From Nocardioides sp. GY 10113 (GTDB lineage: Bacteria > Actinomycetota > Actinomycetes > Propionibacteriales > Nocardioidaceae), in contig NZ_STGK01000006.1 in assembly GCF_004919105.1 (NCBI RefSeq), positions 62,001 through 126,000 of the forward strand: a stretch of 64,000 nucleotides of DNA, written 5' to 3'. How positions within the stretch are numbered: the first letter of the stretch is position 1; each line of letters begins with the position of its first letter. The position numbers and the translations under genes were made by a program. Under the pieces are notes generated by a model. It was not told the origin of the DNA and did not search any database. It saw nothing but the letters and a program-made list of their open reading frames with translations. Positions 1-7,690 of this stretch are shown in pieces.

Positions 1-1
1 G

Positions 2-475
2 GACAACCCGATCGAGGTCGAGCAGGCGCAGCAGGACGTGCTGGTCCGCGCGGTGCTGCAGCTCAGCCACGCCGCCCTGGGCGGGATGGTCGAGCGGGGC
101 CACGGCGGCATCATCAACGTGTCGAGCGTCGCCTCGTTCCTCCCCCGCGGCACCTACAGCGCCGCGAAGGCCTGGGTGAACAGCTTCGGATCCTGGGCGA
201 ACCTGGAGTACGGACCGCGGGGCGTGAAGGTGATGACGCTGTGCCCCGGCTTCGTGAGGACCGAGTTCCACGAGCGCCTGGGCATCGACCGCGACAAGAG
301 CGCGCCGGCGTTCCTCTGGCTGGAGGCCGACCGACTCGTCCGCGACGCGCTCGCCGACTTCGACAAGGGACGGGCCACGTCGATCCCGTCCAAGCGGTAC
401 AAGGCGCTGGTGGCCGTGACGCGGGCGGTGCCTCGTTCGGCGCTGGTCCGACTGCAGGGCCTGGGCCGCAAGTAG
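2..475 (+). CDS. SDR-family oxidoreductase, 3' part only
   Basis: Only the last 157 residues are inside the window; the start lies upstream. What is visible is the C-terminal half of a short-chain dehydrogenase/reductase: an NVSS stretch carries the catalytic serine, YSAAK is the YxxxK catalytic pair, and CPGFVRTEF is the usual proline-glycine segment after the active site. The N-terminal Rossmann glycine motif is outside the window. Members interconvert alcohols and ketones with NAD(P)H; the substrate cannot be read here. A strong hairpin directly after the stop separates it from the next gene, so it is probably not part of the operator-controlled regulon that begins downstream. Confidence 0.85.
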   Translation, partial: DNPIEVEQAQQDVLVRAVLQLSHAALGGMVERGHGGIINVSSVASFLPRGTYSAAKAWVNSFGSWANLEYGPRGVKVMTLCPGFVRTEFHERLGIDRDKSAPAFLWLEADRLVRDALADFDKGRATSIPSKRYKALVAVTRAVPRSALVRLQGLGRK

Positions 476-479
476 CGCG

Positions 480-530
480 ACGGTCCGGCGCGGGGTGCCG
501 GCAGGTTTCCTGCCGGCACCCCTGGACCGT
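480..530 (+). terminator. Strong hairpin after the SDR gene
   Basis: A perfect 14-bp stem (492-505 with 509-522) closes on a 3-base loop, and an outer 7-bp stem (480-486 with 524-530) extends it. There is no T tract, as is common in high-GC actinobacteria. It lies between the SDR stop and the operator of the reductase gene. Confidence 0.7.
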
Positions 531-546
531 GCTCCCGATCACAGGT

Positions 547-566
547 ATCGTTTGGGCACGAACGAT
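547..566. promoter_or_regulatory. Regulon operator, site 1 (reductase gene)
   Basis: The palindrome atcgtttgggcacgaacgat lies 17 bases before the GTG start of the reductase gene. It is one of seven good copies in the window (547, 4575, 4646, 12782, 12895, 14589, 58916) that share atcgtttgg-nn-ccgaacgat. A TATCGT hexamer (546-551) overlaps its left edge and could be the -10 element, which would suit a repressor site. That it binds protein is inferred. Confidence 0.8.
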
Positions 567-582
567 CTACCCAGGAACGGTT

Positions 583-1563
583 GTGACCCCCATGACGCTG
601 ACTGCCGACGCCCCCACGACGAGCGAGCTCGCGACCACGACCGTCGTCACCGCGCTCGAGACGATCGCCGACGACGTGGTGCTGCTGACACTGACCCCCG
701 CCGACGGCGCCGAGCTGCCGGCCTGGACCGCCGGCGCCCACGTCGACCTTCTGCTGGGCGAGGACCTGGTCCGCCAGTACTCGCTGTGCAGCAGCCCGGC
801 CGAGCGAGGTCACTACCAGGTCGCCGTGCTCCGCACGCCCGACAGCCGCGGCGGCTCCACCGCCGTGCACGCGCTCACGGAGGGCACCCGCGTCGAGATC
901 CGCGGCCCCCGCAACAACTTCGACCTGGCCGACAGCCCGCGCTACGTCTTCGTCGCCGGCGGCATCGGGATCACCCCGATCCTGCCGATGATCGAGGCCG
1001 CCGAGGCCGCCGGCGCGGAGTGGGAGCTGCACTACGGCGGCCGGACCAGCGAGTCGATGGCCTTCCGCGACCTGCTCGCCAAGCACGGCGACCGCGTGCA
1101 CCTCGTCCCCCAGGACCGCGCCGGCCTGCTCGATCTGGACTCCGTGCTCGGCCGGCCGCGCCCGGACACGCTGGTCTACTGCTGCGGCCCCGAGCCGCTG
1201 CTCGCAGCGGTCGAGGAGCGCTGCGCCTCGTGGCCGGCCGGCAGCCTGCACCTGGAGCGGTTCGCCGCGAAGGAGCGCGAGGACACCGGCGACGACACCG
1301 CGTTCGACCTGGTCCTCGAGCGGTCCGGGATCACCGTGACCGTCGAGCCCGGCGTGACCGCCTTCGAGGCCATGCGCGCCGCCGGCGTCGGCGTGCTCGG
1401 CTCCTGCCTGGAGGGCGTCTGCGGCACCTGCGAGCAGACCGTGCTCGAGGGTGAGGTCGACCACCGCGACTCCGTCCTCGACGAGGACGAGCAGGCCGCG
1501 AACGACTGCATGATGGTCTGCGTCTCCCGCGCCTGCGGCGCGCGCCTGGTGCTCGACGCCTGA
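583..1563 (+). CDS. Phthalate-dioxygenase-reductase-type oxidoreductase (flavin, NAD, 2Fe-2S)
   Basis: This 326-residue protein passes electrons from NAD(P)H through a flavin to a C-terminal plant-type 2Fe-2S cluster, as in phthalate dioxygenase reductase and VanB. Domain order: flavin domain with RQYSLCSSP (residues 64-72), nucleotide-binding domain with GGIGITP (126-132) and YCCGPEPLL (about 205), then the ferredoxin domain with cysteines at 275, 280, 283 and 313 (C-x4-C-x2-C-x29-C). I chose GTG 583 because AGGA lies 6 bases before it; ATG 592 is possible. Family partners are Rieske oxygenases, but the only oxygenase nearby with the same operator is the P450 at 1872-3155, so it is probably that enzyme's electron donor (inference). 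The palindromic operator just upstream ties it to the catabolic regulon. Confidence 0.9.
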   Translation: MTPMTLTADAPTTSELATTTVVTALETIADDVVLLTLTPADGAELPAWTAGAHVDLLLGEDLVRQYSLCSSPAERGHYQVAVLRTPDSRGGSTAVHALTEGTRVEIRGPRNNFDLADSPRYVFVAGGIGITPILPMIEAAEAAGAEWELHYGGRTSESMAFRDLLAKHGDRVHLVPQDRAGLLDLDSVLGRPRPDTLVYCCGPEPLLAAVEERCASWPAGSLHLERFAAKEREDTGDDTAFDLVLERSGITVTVEPGVTAFEAMRAAGVGVLGSCLEGVCGTCEQTVLEGEVDHRDSVLDEDEQAANDCMMVCVSRACGARLVLDA

Positions 1564-1583
1564 GCCGCCACCCAGCGCCATCC

Positions 1584-1622
1584 GACGGGGCGCTCGGTCC
1601 GATCCGGACCGGGCGCCCCGTC
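1584..1622. terminator. Hairpin between the convergent reductase and P450 genes
   Basis: A 17-bp near-perfect inverted repeat (1584-1600 with 1606-1622, one G-T pair) with a 5-base loop follows the reductase stop by 20 bases. It probably ends transcription of the reductase gene. Confidence 0.7.
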
Positions 1623-1632
1623 GTCGTACCTC

Positions 1633-1719
1633 CGCCCGCCGGGTGTGGACGATGCCGCCCGCCGGGCGTGGACGATGCCGCCCGCCGGGCGTGGACGATG
1701 CCGCCCGCCGGGGGTGGAC
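1633..1719. repeat. 23-bp direct tandem repeat, 3.8 copies
   Basis: Copies run 1633-1655, 1656-1678, 1679-1701 and 1702-1719 (partial). The unit begins cgcccgccgggcgtggacg and the copies differ at one or two bases. Since 23 is not a multiple of three and no gene covers the stretch, it is non-coding. It fills most of the roughly 310-base gap between the reductase and P450 stops; the rest of that gap holds only the two hairpins. Confidence 0.85.
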
Positions 1720-1807
1720 CACCATGGGCCGGGCCGACGCCACCGGCGGGGAGCCTCCCACCGCGGTGCACCACGGGAGCGCCGCGACCTCCGGACCCGC
1801 GAAAAAC

Positions 1808-1844
1808 GCTGCGGCACCGACCCCCAAGGGGCCGGTGCCGCAGC
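1808..1844 (-). terminator. Intrinsic terminator of the GS-like/P450 operon
   Basis: A perfect 12-bp stem (1808-1819 with 1833-1844) has a loop that can fold further (cccc/gggg). Read on the minus strand it is followed by a run of five T (bases 1802-1806 are A on the plus strand), giving a classical rho-independent terminator about 30 bases after the P450 stop. Confidence 0.8.
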
Positions 1845-1871
1845 CAGCAGTCAGCGCTCAGCGCGCTGCGC

Positions 1872-3155
1872 TCAGCTCGCGGCGGGCGTGATCCGCACCG
1901 GGAAGCGCTTGATGCCGTTGACGAAGTTGCTGCGGATGCGCACCACGTCGCCGGCCAGCTCGATCTTCTCGATCCGCGGGAGCAGCTCCTCGAACATGAG
2001 CCGGATCTCCAGCCGCGCCAGGGCGTTGCCCAGGCACAGGTGCGGGCTGCCCTTGCCGAACGTCATGTGGTCGACGTTGGTGCGGGTGACGTCGATCGAG
2101 TACGGGTCCTCGAACTTGGTCTCGTCGCGGTTGCCGGAGGCGAACCACATGACGACCTTGTCGCCGGCCTTGATCTGCTTGCCGTTCAGCTCCACGTCGC
2201 GCGTCGCCGTACGACGGAAGTGGTAGACCGGCGAGGCCCAGCGCAGCAGCTCCTCGACGGCGGACGGCATCAGCTCCGGCTTGTCCTTGAGGATCTGCAT
2301 CTGCTCGGGCTGCTCGATCAGGCCGAGCATCGAGTGGCTGATCGCGTGCCGGGTCGTCTCGTTGCCGGCGATGACCAGCAGCGAGAAGTAGTTGTTGAAG
2401 TCCTGCTGGCTCAGCGGGATCTGGTCCTCGGGCATCCGGTTGGCCAGGATCGAGACCAGGTCGGTGCCGTCGCCGCCGACCCGCTTCTCGCGCAGGTCGT
2501 TGCCGTAGTCCCAGACCTCCTGGACCGTCGGCGAGCGGAACGGGAGGTGCCGGTACTTCTCCGACTCCTCCGAGTCGAGGCGGACCTTCGCGTAGTCGGG
2601 GTCCGTGTTGGCCACCATCTCGTTGCCCCAGGCGATCAGCTGACCGGTGTGCTCGGCGGGGACGTCGAGCAGCCGGGCGAGCACCTGGATCGGGAAGTCG
2701 GCGCTGATGTACTTCACGAAGTCGATGACGCCGTCGTTCTCCGCCGCGGCGGCGAGGGCGCGGTCGACGGTGGACTTGGTCAGCTCGCGCAGGAAGCCCT
2801 CGTAGTTCTTCATGAGGTTGCGCGGGGTGAACTCGCGGTGGATCAGGCGGCGCAGCGCCTGGTGGCGCTCACCGTCGGTCTCCAGCATCGAACGTCGGAA
2901 GTCGGCGAGGTCGTCGTCGATGTCCTCGAGGTTGACGAACTTCTCCGACGTGAACGACTCCGGGTCCTTGTCGACGGCCCAGATGTCGTCGTACCGGGTG
3001 ACGGCCCAGAAACCGGTGCCGTCCTTCTCCTCGGTCCAGTGGACCGGGTCCTCGGCACGGAGGGTGTCGAGCTGCGCATAGCCGCGCTCGTCGGCGAAGC
3101 CGTCGAGGTCGGCGAGGTCCACCTCGGAGAGCGGAACGGGCGCGTGACGGGGCAT
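1872..3155 (-). CDS. Cytochrome P450 monooxygenase
   Basis: A 427-residue soluble bacterial P450, normal length for the family. It shows the I-helix oxygen-activation motif AGNETT (from residue 263), the K-helix ExxR (E302-R305) and the heme loop FGKGSPHLCLG with the cysteine ligand at 374. ATG 3155 is preceded by GAGGAG, so the longer upstream reading is rejected. It lies 50 bases after the GS-like gene on the same strand and is probably co-transcribed from the site-2 operator. Pairing of a P450 with a GS-like gene is known from mycobacterial morpholine/piperidine (mor/pip) clusters, where the P450 attacks a cyclic amine. No small ferredoxin gene is present; the reductase at 583-1563 with its own 2Fe-2S domain may serve instead. 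The substrate is unknown. Confidence 0.93.
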   Translation of the reverse strand: MPRHAPVPLSEVDLADLDGFADERGYAQLDTLRAEDPVHWTEEKDGTGFWAVTRYDDIWAVDKDPESFTSEKFVNLEDIDDDLADFRRSMLETDGERHQALRRLIHREFTPRNLMKNYEGFLRELTKSTVDRALAAAAENDGVIDFVKYISADFPIQVLARLLDVPAEHTGQLIAWGNEMVANTDPDYAKVRLDSEESEKYRHLPFRSPTVQEVWDYGNDLREKRVGGDGTDLVSILANRMPEDQIPLSQQDFNNYFSLLVIAGNETTRHAISHSMLGLIEQPEQMQILKDKPELMPSAVEELLRWASPVYHFRRTATRDVELNGKQIKAGDKVVMWFASGNRDETKFEDPYSIDVTRTNVDHMTFGKGSPHLCLGNALARLEIRLMFEELLPRIEKIELAGDVVRIRSNFVNGIKRFPVRITPAAS

Positions 3156-3205
3156 GGGGGTACTCCTCAGGTCAGCGGGGGGTGGGGCGGCAGTGCCGCG
3201 AAGTC

Positions 3206-4558
3206 TCAGATGTGCGAGGTGTACTCGTGGAACTCCCAGTCGGTGATCCACGTGCGGAAGCGCTCGACCTCGTCGCGCTTGTAGGCGAGGAAGGCCTTGG
3301 TGAAGGGCTCGCCGAGCAGGTCGCCGAGCTCCTTGTCCTGCTCCAGCGCGTCCAGCGCCTCGGTCAGGTCCTGCGGCAGCTTGTCGGACCTCTCGGGGTC
3401 GTAGCCGTAGCCGATCAGCGGCTCGGGCGGCTCGATCTTGTTGCGGATGCCGAGCAGGGCCGCGGCCAGCATGCCGGCGATCGCCAGGTAGGAGTTCGCG
3501 CTGGCATCGCCCAGGCGCATCTCGAGGCGGGAGGCCGCGCCGCGCTCGGGCGGGATCCGGACCATCGCGCTGCGGTTGTCCAGGCCCCAGTCGATCAGCC
3601 AGGGGGCGAGGGTGTCGGGCCCGAAGCGCTTGTAGGAGTTGATCGTCGGGTTGTTGAGCGCCGCGACGGCCGGGGCGTGGGCGATCAGGCCACCGATCGC
3701 GTGGCGGGCGAGGTCGGAGAGCCCATGCTCGGAGGCGGCATCCTCGAAGAGGTTCTTCCCGTCGGCGTCGACGATCGAGAAGTGCAGGTGGAAGCCCGAA
3801 CCGCCCTCGTCGTTGAACGGCTTCGGCATGAACGTCGCGAGGTGGCCGCGGCGGCGCGCCAGCTCCTTCACCGCGTCCTTGAACCGGTGGGCGCGGTCGG
3901 CGGCGTCGAGCGCCGGGGAGTGCCAGAGATTGATCTCGAACTGGCCGGAGGAGAACTCGTGGTTCGCCGCGATCACGTCGATCCCGAACTTGCCGAGCTC
4001 GCGCAGCGCGTCGAGCAGCACGTTCTCGGGGTCGCCTTTGCGACCGGCGGTGTAGACGTTGCCGGTGCCCTCGCCGTAGCGCTTCCACCCGGAGGCGGAG
4101 TCCGCCGACTCCTCGAGGATGTAGAACTCGAGCTCGGGGCCCACGATCGGGACCAGGCCGAGCTCGGCGAACTGCTCCACCAGCTGGCGCAGCACGAAGC
4201 GCGGGCTCTCCTGCGCCGGGGTGCCGTCGGGGTTGAACACGTCCGCGATGCAGTGCGCGACGCCGGGCTCCCACGGGACCGGGAGCAGCGTGGACACGTC
4301 GGGGAAGGCCTGGACGTCCGGCAGGCCGTCGGAGAGGCCGCCGTCGAAGTCGACGACTCCGCCGCGCGGGGTGGTGCCGAAGACCGAGCGGCAGAACGCC
4401 ACGCCACTGGAGACGGTCCGGGCGAACCGGTTGACGAGCACGTCGCGGCCACGGTCCACGCCGATCAGGTCGGCGTACCCGAGCCGTACGACGTCGATGC
4501 CCTCGTCGGTGAGGCGGTCCTGCGCCGGCTGCAGACCGGAGGTGTCGAAGTGGGTCAC
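3206..4558 (-). CDS. Glutamine-synthetase-like gamma-glutamyl ligase (PuuA/GlnA3/AtdA1 type)
   Basis: This 450-residue protein has the glutamine synthetase catalytic fold: a GPELEF segment (140-145, metal-binding glutamates), NHEFSSGQFEINL, the GSGFHLHFS histidine region, NPTINSYKRF, and RLEMRLGDASANSYL. It lacks the features of a housekeeping GlnA in its N-terminal part, and its setting points to a ligase that joins glutamate to an amine using ATP, as PuuA (putrescine), IpuC (isopropylamine) and AtdA1/TdnQ (aniline) do. The GTG 4558 start follows an AGGGA sequence. It is the first gene of an operon with the P450. A gamma-glutamyl hydrolase (8643-9377) and an amidotransferase-like protein (14625-15362) under the same operator could remove the glutamate again. 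The amine substrate is not readable from sequence. Confidence 0.85.
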   Translation of the reverse strand: MTHFDTSGLQPAQDRLTDEGIDVVRLGYADLIGVDRGRDVLVNRFARTVSSGVAFCRSVFGTTPRGGVVDFDGGLSDGLPDVQAFPDVSTLLPVPWEPGVAHCIADVFNPDGTPAQESPRFVLRQLVEQFAELGLVPIVGPELEFYILEESADSASGWKRYGEGTGNVYTAGRKGDPENVLLDALRELGKFGIDVIAANHEFSSGQFEINLWHSPALDAADRAHRFKDAVKELARRRGHLATFMPKPFNDEGGSGFHLHFSIVDADGKNLFEDAASEHGLSDLARHAIGGLIAHAPAVAALNNPTINSYKRFGPDTLAPWLIDWGLDNRSAMVRIPPERGAASRLEMRLGDASANSYLAIAGMLAAALLGIRNKIEPPEPLIGYGYDPERSDKLPQDLTEALDALEQDKELGDLLGEPFTKAFLAYKRDEVERFRTWITDWEFHEYTSHI

Positions 4559-4574
4559 GGTCAGGTCCCTTCCA

Positions 4575-4594
4575 ATCGTTTGGCCCCGAACGTT
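4575..4594. promoter_or_regulatory. Regulon operator, site 2 (GS-like/P450 operon)
   Basis: The palindrome atcgtttggccccgaacgtt lies 16 bases upstream of the GS-like start. On the minus strand its upstream edge reads TAACGT, a possible -10. Site 3 is 71 bp away centre to centre, so this divergent intergenic region carries one site per promoter. Confidence 0.8.
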
Positions 4595-4645
4595 AACCGC
4601 CTGTGGGCGAGAACACAAGGGTTTCACGTCACAGCGATTCGGCGT

Positions 4646-4665
4646 ATCGTATGGACCCAAACGAT
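4646..4665. promoter_or_regulatory. Regulon operator, site 3 (ADC-family/marR operon)
   Basis: The palindrome atcgtatggacccaaacgat lies 16 bases upstream of the ADC-family ATG, with TATCGT (4645-4650) at its left edge as a possible -10. The downstream operon includes a MarR gene, so autoregulation would be natural if MarR is the regulator. Confidence 0.8.
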
Positions 4666-4681
4666 TCTCAGGAGCTGCACG

Positions 4682-5512
4682 ATGAACCAGAGCACGACCC
4701 TGCGCCCGATGAACGGGTTCCTCTACCCCCGGACCGCGTCCGGCGCCTCGTCGCTGATCCCGTCGCCCCCGTGGTACTACTCCGGCGACCTGCTCACCGT
4801 TGAGTACCGCACCGACCCCGCGAACGTGGAGGCGCTGCTTCCCGCGCCGCTGGAGCTGGCCCCGGAGGACCCCGGCGCCGTCGCGCTGATCTGGGCCGAC
4901 TGGCAGTCCTGCTCCTCCTCGCGCGAGCAGCTGCTGGACCCGGTGCGCTCGCAGTACAAGGAGGCGTTCGTCGTCGTCCGCTGCTCCTACGAGGGCGTCA
5001 CCTACTCCCGGTGCGTCTACATCTGGGTCGACAAGGACTTCGCGATCGCGCGCGGCCTGCACCAGGGCTACCCGAAGAAGCTCGGCTCGATGTGGCAGAC
5101 CCGTCCCCACCCCTTCTCCCACGCCGCGCCGCAGATCGGCCCCGGCGGCGTCTTCGGCGCCACCCTGGCCGCGGGCGACCGCCGCCTGGCCGAGGTCGTC
5201 GTGACGCTGCGCGAGGAGTCGGAGACCAACGGCTTCGTCAACGGCCACCCGATGGCGCACCACCGGGTCTTCCCCGACATCGCCGGCAACGGCGACGCCT
5301 ACGCCGAGCTGATCTCGTCGGGCGCCAGCGCGTTCCAAGGCGGTCAGTCCTGGAAGGGCGACGCCGAGATCCGCCTCTTCGACTCCCCCACCGAGGAGCT
5401 CGCCTCCCTGGAGGTCGAGGAGATCATCGGCGGCTACTACCGCCAGGTCGGGGTCGAGTGGAACGGCGGCACGACGCTGGCGAACCTGAAGCCCGCTGAC
5501 CGGACCGTCTAG
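4682..5512 (+). CDS. Acetoacetate decarboxylase (ADC) superfamily protein
   Basis: A 276-residue protein of the ADC superfamily. The key mark is GYPKKLGS with lysines at 132-133, matching the Schiff-base lysine region of acetoacetate decarboxylase, preceded by the typical Y-x-E-x-V/VYIWVD core. The family contains true decarboxylases and also aldolase-dehydratase members such as Swit_4259, so the reaction is open. In this cluster it could act on a keto acid made after ring cleavage. AGGAG stands 7 bases before the ATG. The marR gene follows after 17 bases and is probably in the same operon. The site-3 operator overlaps the promoter region. Confidence 0.85.
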   Translation: MNQSTTLRPMNGFLYPRTASGASSLIPSPPWYYSGDLLTVEYRTDPANVEALLPAPLELAPEDPGAVALIWADWQSCSSSREQLLDPVRSQYKEAFVVVRCSYEGVTYSRCVYIWVDKDFAIARGLHQGYPKKLGSMWQTRPHPFSHAAPQIGPGGVFGATLAAGDRRLAEVVVTLREESETNGFVNGHPMAHHRVFPDIAGNGDAYAELISSGASAFQGGQSWKGDAEIRLFDSPTEELASLEVEEIIGGYYRQVGVEWNGGTTLANLKPADRTV

Positions 5513-5529
5513 CCCCTAGAGTTCCGGGC

Positions 5530-6027
5530 ATGCCCGACCGACACACGCTCGAAGAGACCGAGCGAGCGACACGCGAGCGGGTCCAGCACCTTCCGCTGGA
5601 CTTCGCCGCGTCGCACGCCCTGCTCAGCATCTACCGGGCTGCCAACGCCGTGCGCGCACGCCTGACCAACTCGGTCCTACGGCCCAACGACCTGACCTGG
5701 ACCGGGTTCCTGGTGCTGTGGACGCTGTGGATCTGGGACTCGATGGAGACCCGCGACATCGCCGAGTCGGTCGGCATCAGCAAGGGCACGCTGACCGGCG
5801 TGGCCAAGACGTTGATGGCCCGGGGACTGATCGAACGGGTGCCGAGCACCGAGGACCGGCGCCTGGTCAGCCTCAAGCTCAGCGACTCCGGACTGGCACT
5901 CATGGATCGGATCTACCCGGAGTTCAACAAGACGGAGTCCCGGATCGTCGGCAGCGTCGGCGCCGTCGATCTCGAGACCATGACCGCGGCCCTGCGGGCG
6001 CTCGTGGAGTCCTCCGAGCGCGACTGA
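5530..6027 (+). CDS. MarR-family transcriptional regulator (candidate regulator of the regulon)
   Basis: A 165-residue protein with the MarR winged helix: an N-terminal dimerisation helix, the recognition-helix region RDIAESVGISKGTLTGVA and the wing ERVPSTEDRRLVSLKL. MarR dimers bind palindromes of about 16-20 bp and usually release DNA when a phenolic or other small ligand binds. The gene starts 17 bases after the ADC-family stop and so is under site 3. It is the only regulator in the transcription units carrying the shared palindrome, which makes it the best candidate to bind all seven sites; this is inference. The other MarR gene (6485-6928) has a different operator of its own. Confidence 0.88.
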   Translation: MPDRHTLEETERATRERVQHLPLDFAASHALLSIYRAANAVRARLTNSVLRPNDLTWTGFLVLWTLWIWDSMETRDIAESVGISKGTLTGVAKTLMARGLIERVPSTEDRRLVSLKLSDSGLALMDRIYPEFNKTESRIVGSVGAVDLETMTAALRALVESSERD

Positions 6028-6081
6028 GCCGTACACCCAGCGACGCCCGGGGCGGCCCGATGCGGCGCCGGCAGAGCCCGG

Positions 6082-6387
6082 TCAGTCTTCGCCGAGAAGC
6101 CAGGTCCGGACCGCCCAGGAGGCAACGAGGCCCTCGGTGACGAAGGGGTCGCCCTGGGCGAACTCCTCGGCGGCCTCGCGGGTGGTGAAGACGTTCATCG
6201 CACTGGGCTGCCCGTCGACCGGTTCGGCGAAGGGCCCCGTGAGCAGCAGCTCACCGGGCCGATGGCTCTGGAAGTCGCGGGTGTAGGCATGGTGCGCCGG
6301 GAACACCTCGGGCACCCGGGCGCGCCCTTCGGCGTCGGAGAAGTAGAGCAGCACGGCTCGTTCGGTCCACTGGGGCAGGTCGGTCAT
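6082..6387 (-). CDS. YCII-family (YciI-like) protein
   Basis: A small protein of 101 residues with the YCII/DGPF dimeric alpha-beta fold signature: an N-terminal VLLYFSD strand, HHAYTRDFQSH with the conserved histidine, LLLTGPFAEP, and a C-terminal aspartate-rich tail. Some members are lyases or dehalogenase-like enzymes, others domains fused to regulators. ATG 6387 is chosen because GGAGGAG lies just before it; an in-frame ATG at 6402 has no ribosome site. It sits between two marR genes, on the strand of the second. Function is unknown. Confidence 0.8.
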   Translation of the reverse strand: MTDLPQWTERAVLLYFSDAEGRARVPEVFPAHHAYTRDFQSHRPGELLLTGPFAEPVDGQPSAMNVFTTREAAEEFAQGDPFVTEGLVASWAVRTWLLGED

Positions 6388-6484
6388 CGCTGGCTCCTCC
6401 ATGGTCTGCGGTCGTTGCCCGTCGCGTCGCCGGCCGTCTCGTGACCGCGGGCGGGATCATCGTCGTCCCGCCGATGGGCAGGGA

Positions 6485-6928
6485 TCAATGCCAGGGATCG
6501 GTGATGTCGCGCAGGTCGCGCAGCGTCTCGTGCATCTGCTGGAGTCGCTCCGGGCCGACGTGCTCGGCCCACTCTGCGAGGGTGCGCCGGACCTCGGCGT
6601 CGGCGGCTTCCGCGACGGGCCGAGCCCGGGCGGTCAGTCGGACCAGCCGTGCGCGACCGTCGGTCGGGTCGGGGACGCGCTCGACGTAGCCCGCCGCCTC
6701 GAGCTGCTCGACCGAGGCAGCGGCACTCTGCTTGGTGATCCGCGCCTGCTCGGCGAGGTCCGACACCCGGGACCCGTGCGGGCCGATCCTCGCCGCCACC
6801 CGTGCCTGGGAGAGCGTGATGTCGGTGAAGCCGGCCGCGACGACGGCGTCGAAGGCGCGCTTCTCGAGCGCCCGGTTGGCGACGAAGAGGAGGATGCCGA
6901 GCTCCTGCCGTTGACCTGCGGTGTCCAC
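6485..6928 (-). CDS. MarR-family regulator
   Basis: A 147-residue MarR protein with the recognition region VSDLAEQARITKQSAAASVEQL and the wing YVERVPDPTDGRARLVRLT. It starts with GTG 6928 and lacks a clear Shine-Dalgarno sequence. It is divergent from the mycothiol-enzyme-fold gene at 6986, and the 57-base gap contains a 25-bp near-perfect palindrome, so it most likely represses itself and that neighbour. Its operator does not resemble the one used by the catabolic regulon. Confidence 0.88.
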   Translation of the reverse strand: MDTAGQRQELGILLFVANRALEKRAFDAVVAAGFTDITLSQARVAARIGPHGSRVSDLAEQARITKQSAAASVEQLEAAGYVERVPDPTDGRARLVRLTARARPVAEAADAEVRRTLAEWAEHVGPERLQQMHETLRDLRDITDPWH

Positions 6929-6935
6929 CGTGCCA

Positions 6936-6960
6936 GATTAGACAGGAAAACTGTCCAATC
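6936..6960. promoter_or_regulatory. Palindromic operator between divergent marR and the mycothiol-enzyme gene
   Basis: The arms gattagacag (6936-6945) and ctgtccaatc (6951-6960) are reverse complements except at one position, separated by gaaaa. Its place between two divergent starts, one of them a marR gene, makes it a likely MarR binding site. Confidence 0.7.
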
Positions 6961-6985
6961 GAAGGAACGTGCAGGGTGACACGCC

Positions 6986-7576
6986 ATGGACACTGACACC
7001 GTGTGGCGCCATATCGACGACGAGCGAGCGTGGCTGGCGGACCTGCTGGAGTCGCTGCCCGACGACTCGTGGCGACAGCCGAGCCTGTGCGAGGGCTGGA
7101 CGGTCCGCGACGTCGCGGCGCACCTGGCCTTCGCCCAGACGCCCGTGCGCGAGCTGCTGTGGCCCGCGGTGCGGGCGGGCTTCCGCTACGACGCGATCAT
7201 CAAGGAGACCGCGCTGCGCAGCCCGTTGACCCATCAGGAGATCGCAGCCACCCTGCGTGGCTTCGTCGGGTCCCGCCGCAAGGTCGCCTTCATCACCGAC
7301 CTGGAGCCGCTGATCGACGTGCTCGTCCACAACCAGGACATCAGCCGCCCGCTCGGCGTCGAGCACCCGATGCCGCCCGAGGCGGCGGCCGCGGCGGCGG
7401 ACCGGGTGCTCTCGACCCCGCGCCCGATCCGGAGGTGGCGGCCGCCCGCGGGGGTGCGGTTGATCGCGACCGACGTCGCCTGGGCCTACGGGACCGGCGA
7501 GGAGGTCCGAGCACCGATGCAGGATCACCTGCTCGCGCTGACGGGGCGGATTCCGATACCCACGGGGTCACGCTGA
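6986..7576 (+). CDS. Maleylpyruvate-isomerase-fold (DinB-like) mycothiol-dependent enzyme family protein
   Basis: A 196-residue protein of the actinobacterial family with the mycothiol maleylpyruvate isomerase N-terminal fold. It shows the family start (HIDDERAWLADLLESL), LCEGWTVRDVAAHLAF with a metal-ligand histidine, and VLVHNQDISRPLG with the second histidine/aspartate pair. Family members are metal-dependent and use mycothiol in isomerase, detoxification or related reactions; the substrate here is unknown. AGGGTGA lies before the ATG. The divergent marR gene and shared palindrome suggest induction by a small, possibly toxic, ligand. Confidence 0.82.
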   Translation: MDTDTVWRHIDDERAWLADLLESLPDDSWRQPSLCEGWTVRDVAAHLAFAQTPVRELLWPAVRAGFRYDAIIKETALRSPLTHQEIAATLRGFVGSRRKVAFITDLEPLIDVLVHNQDISRPLGVEHPMPPEAAAAAADRVLSTPRPIRRWRPPAGVRLIATDVAWAYGTGEEVRAPMQDHLLALTGRIPIPTGSR

Positions 7577-7690
7577 CGGGCGGGTGCGTGGCTCGGGAGG
7601 GGGCGCCGCGTGACACCGGGCGCGTCTCCGGTCGCGTGACGGAGCCGGAGGGGCCTGGCGTCGACGGCCTCCGGGAGGTGAACTGGACCC

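Noticed and set aside
3156..4274. Open frame extending the P450 by about 370 residues at its N-terminus
   Set aside because: The extension is an out-of-frame copy of the GS-like gene, and the P450 ATG at 3155 has its own GAGGAG site and the normal P450 length.
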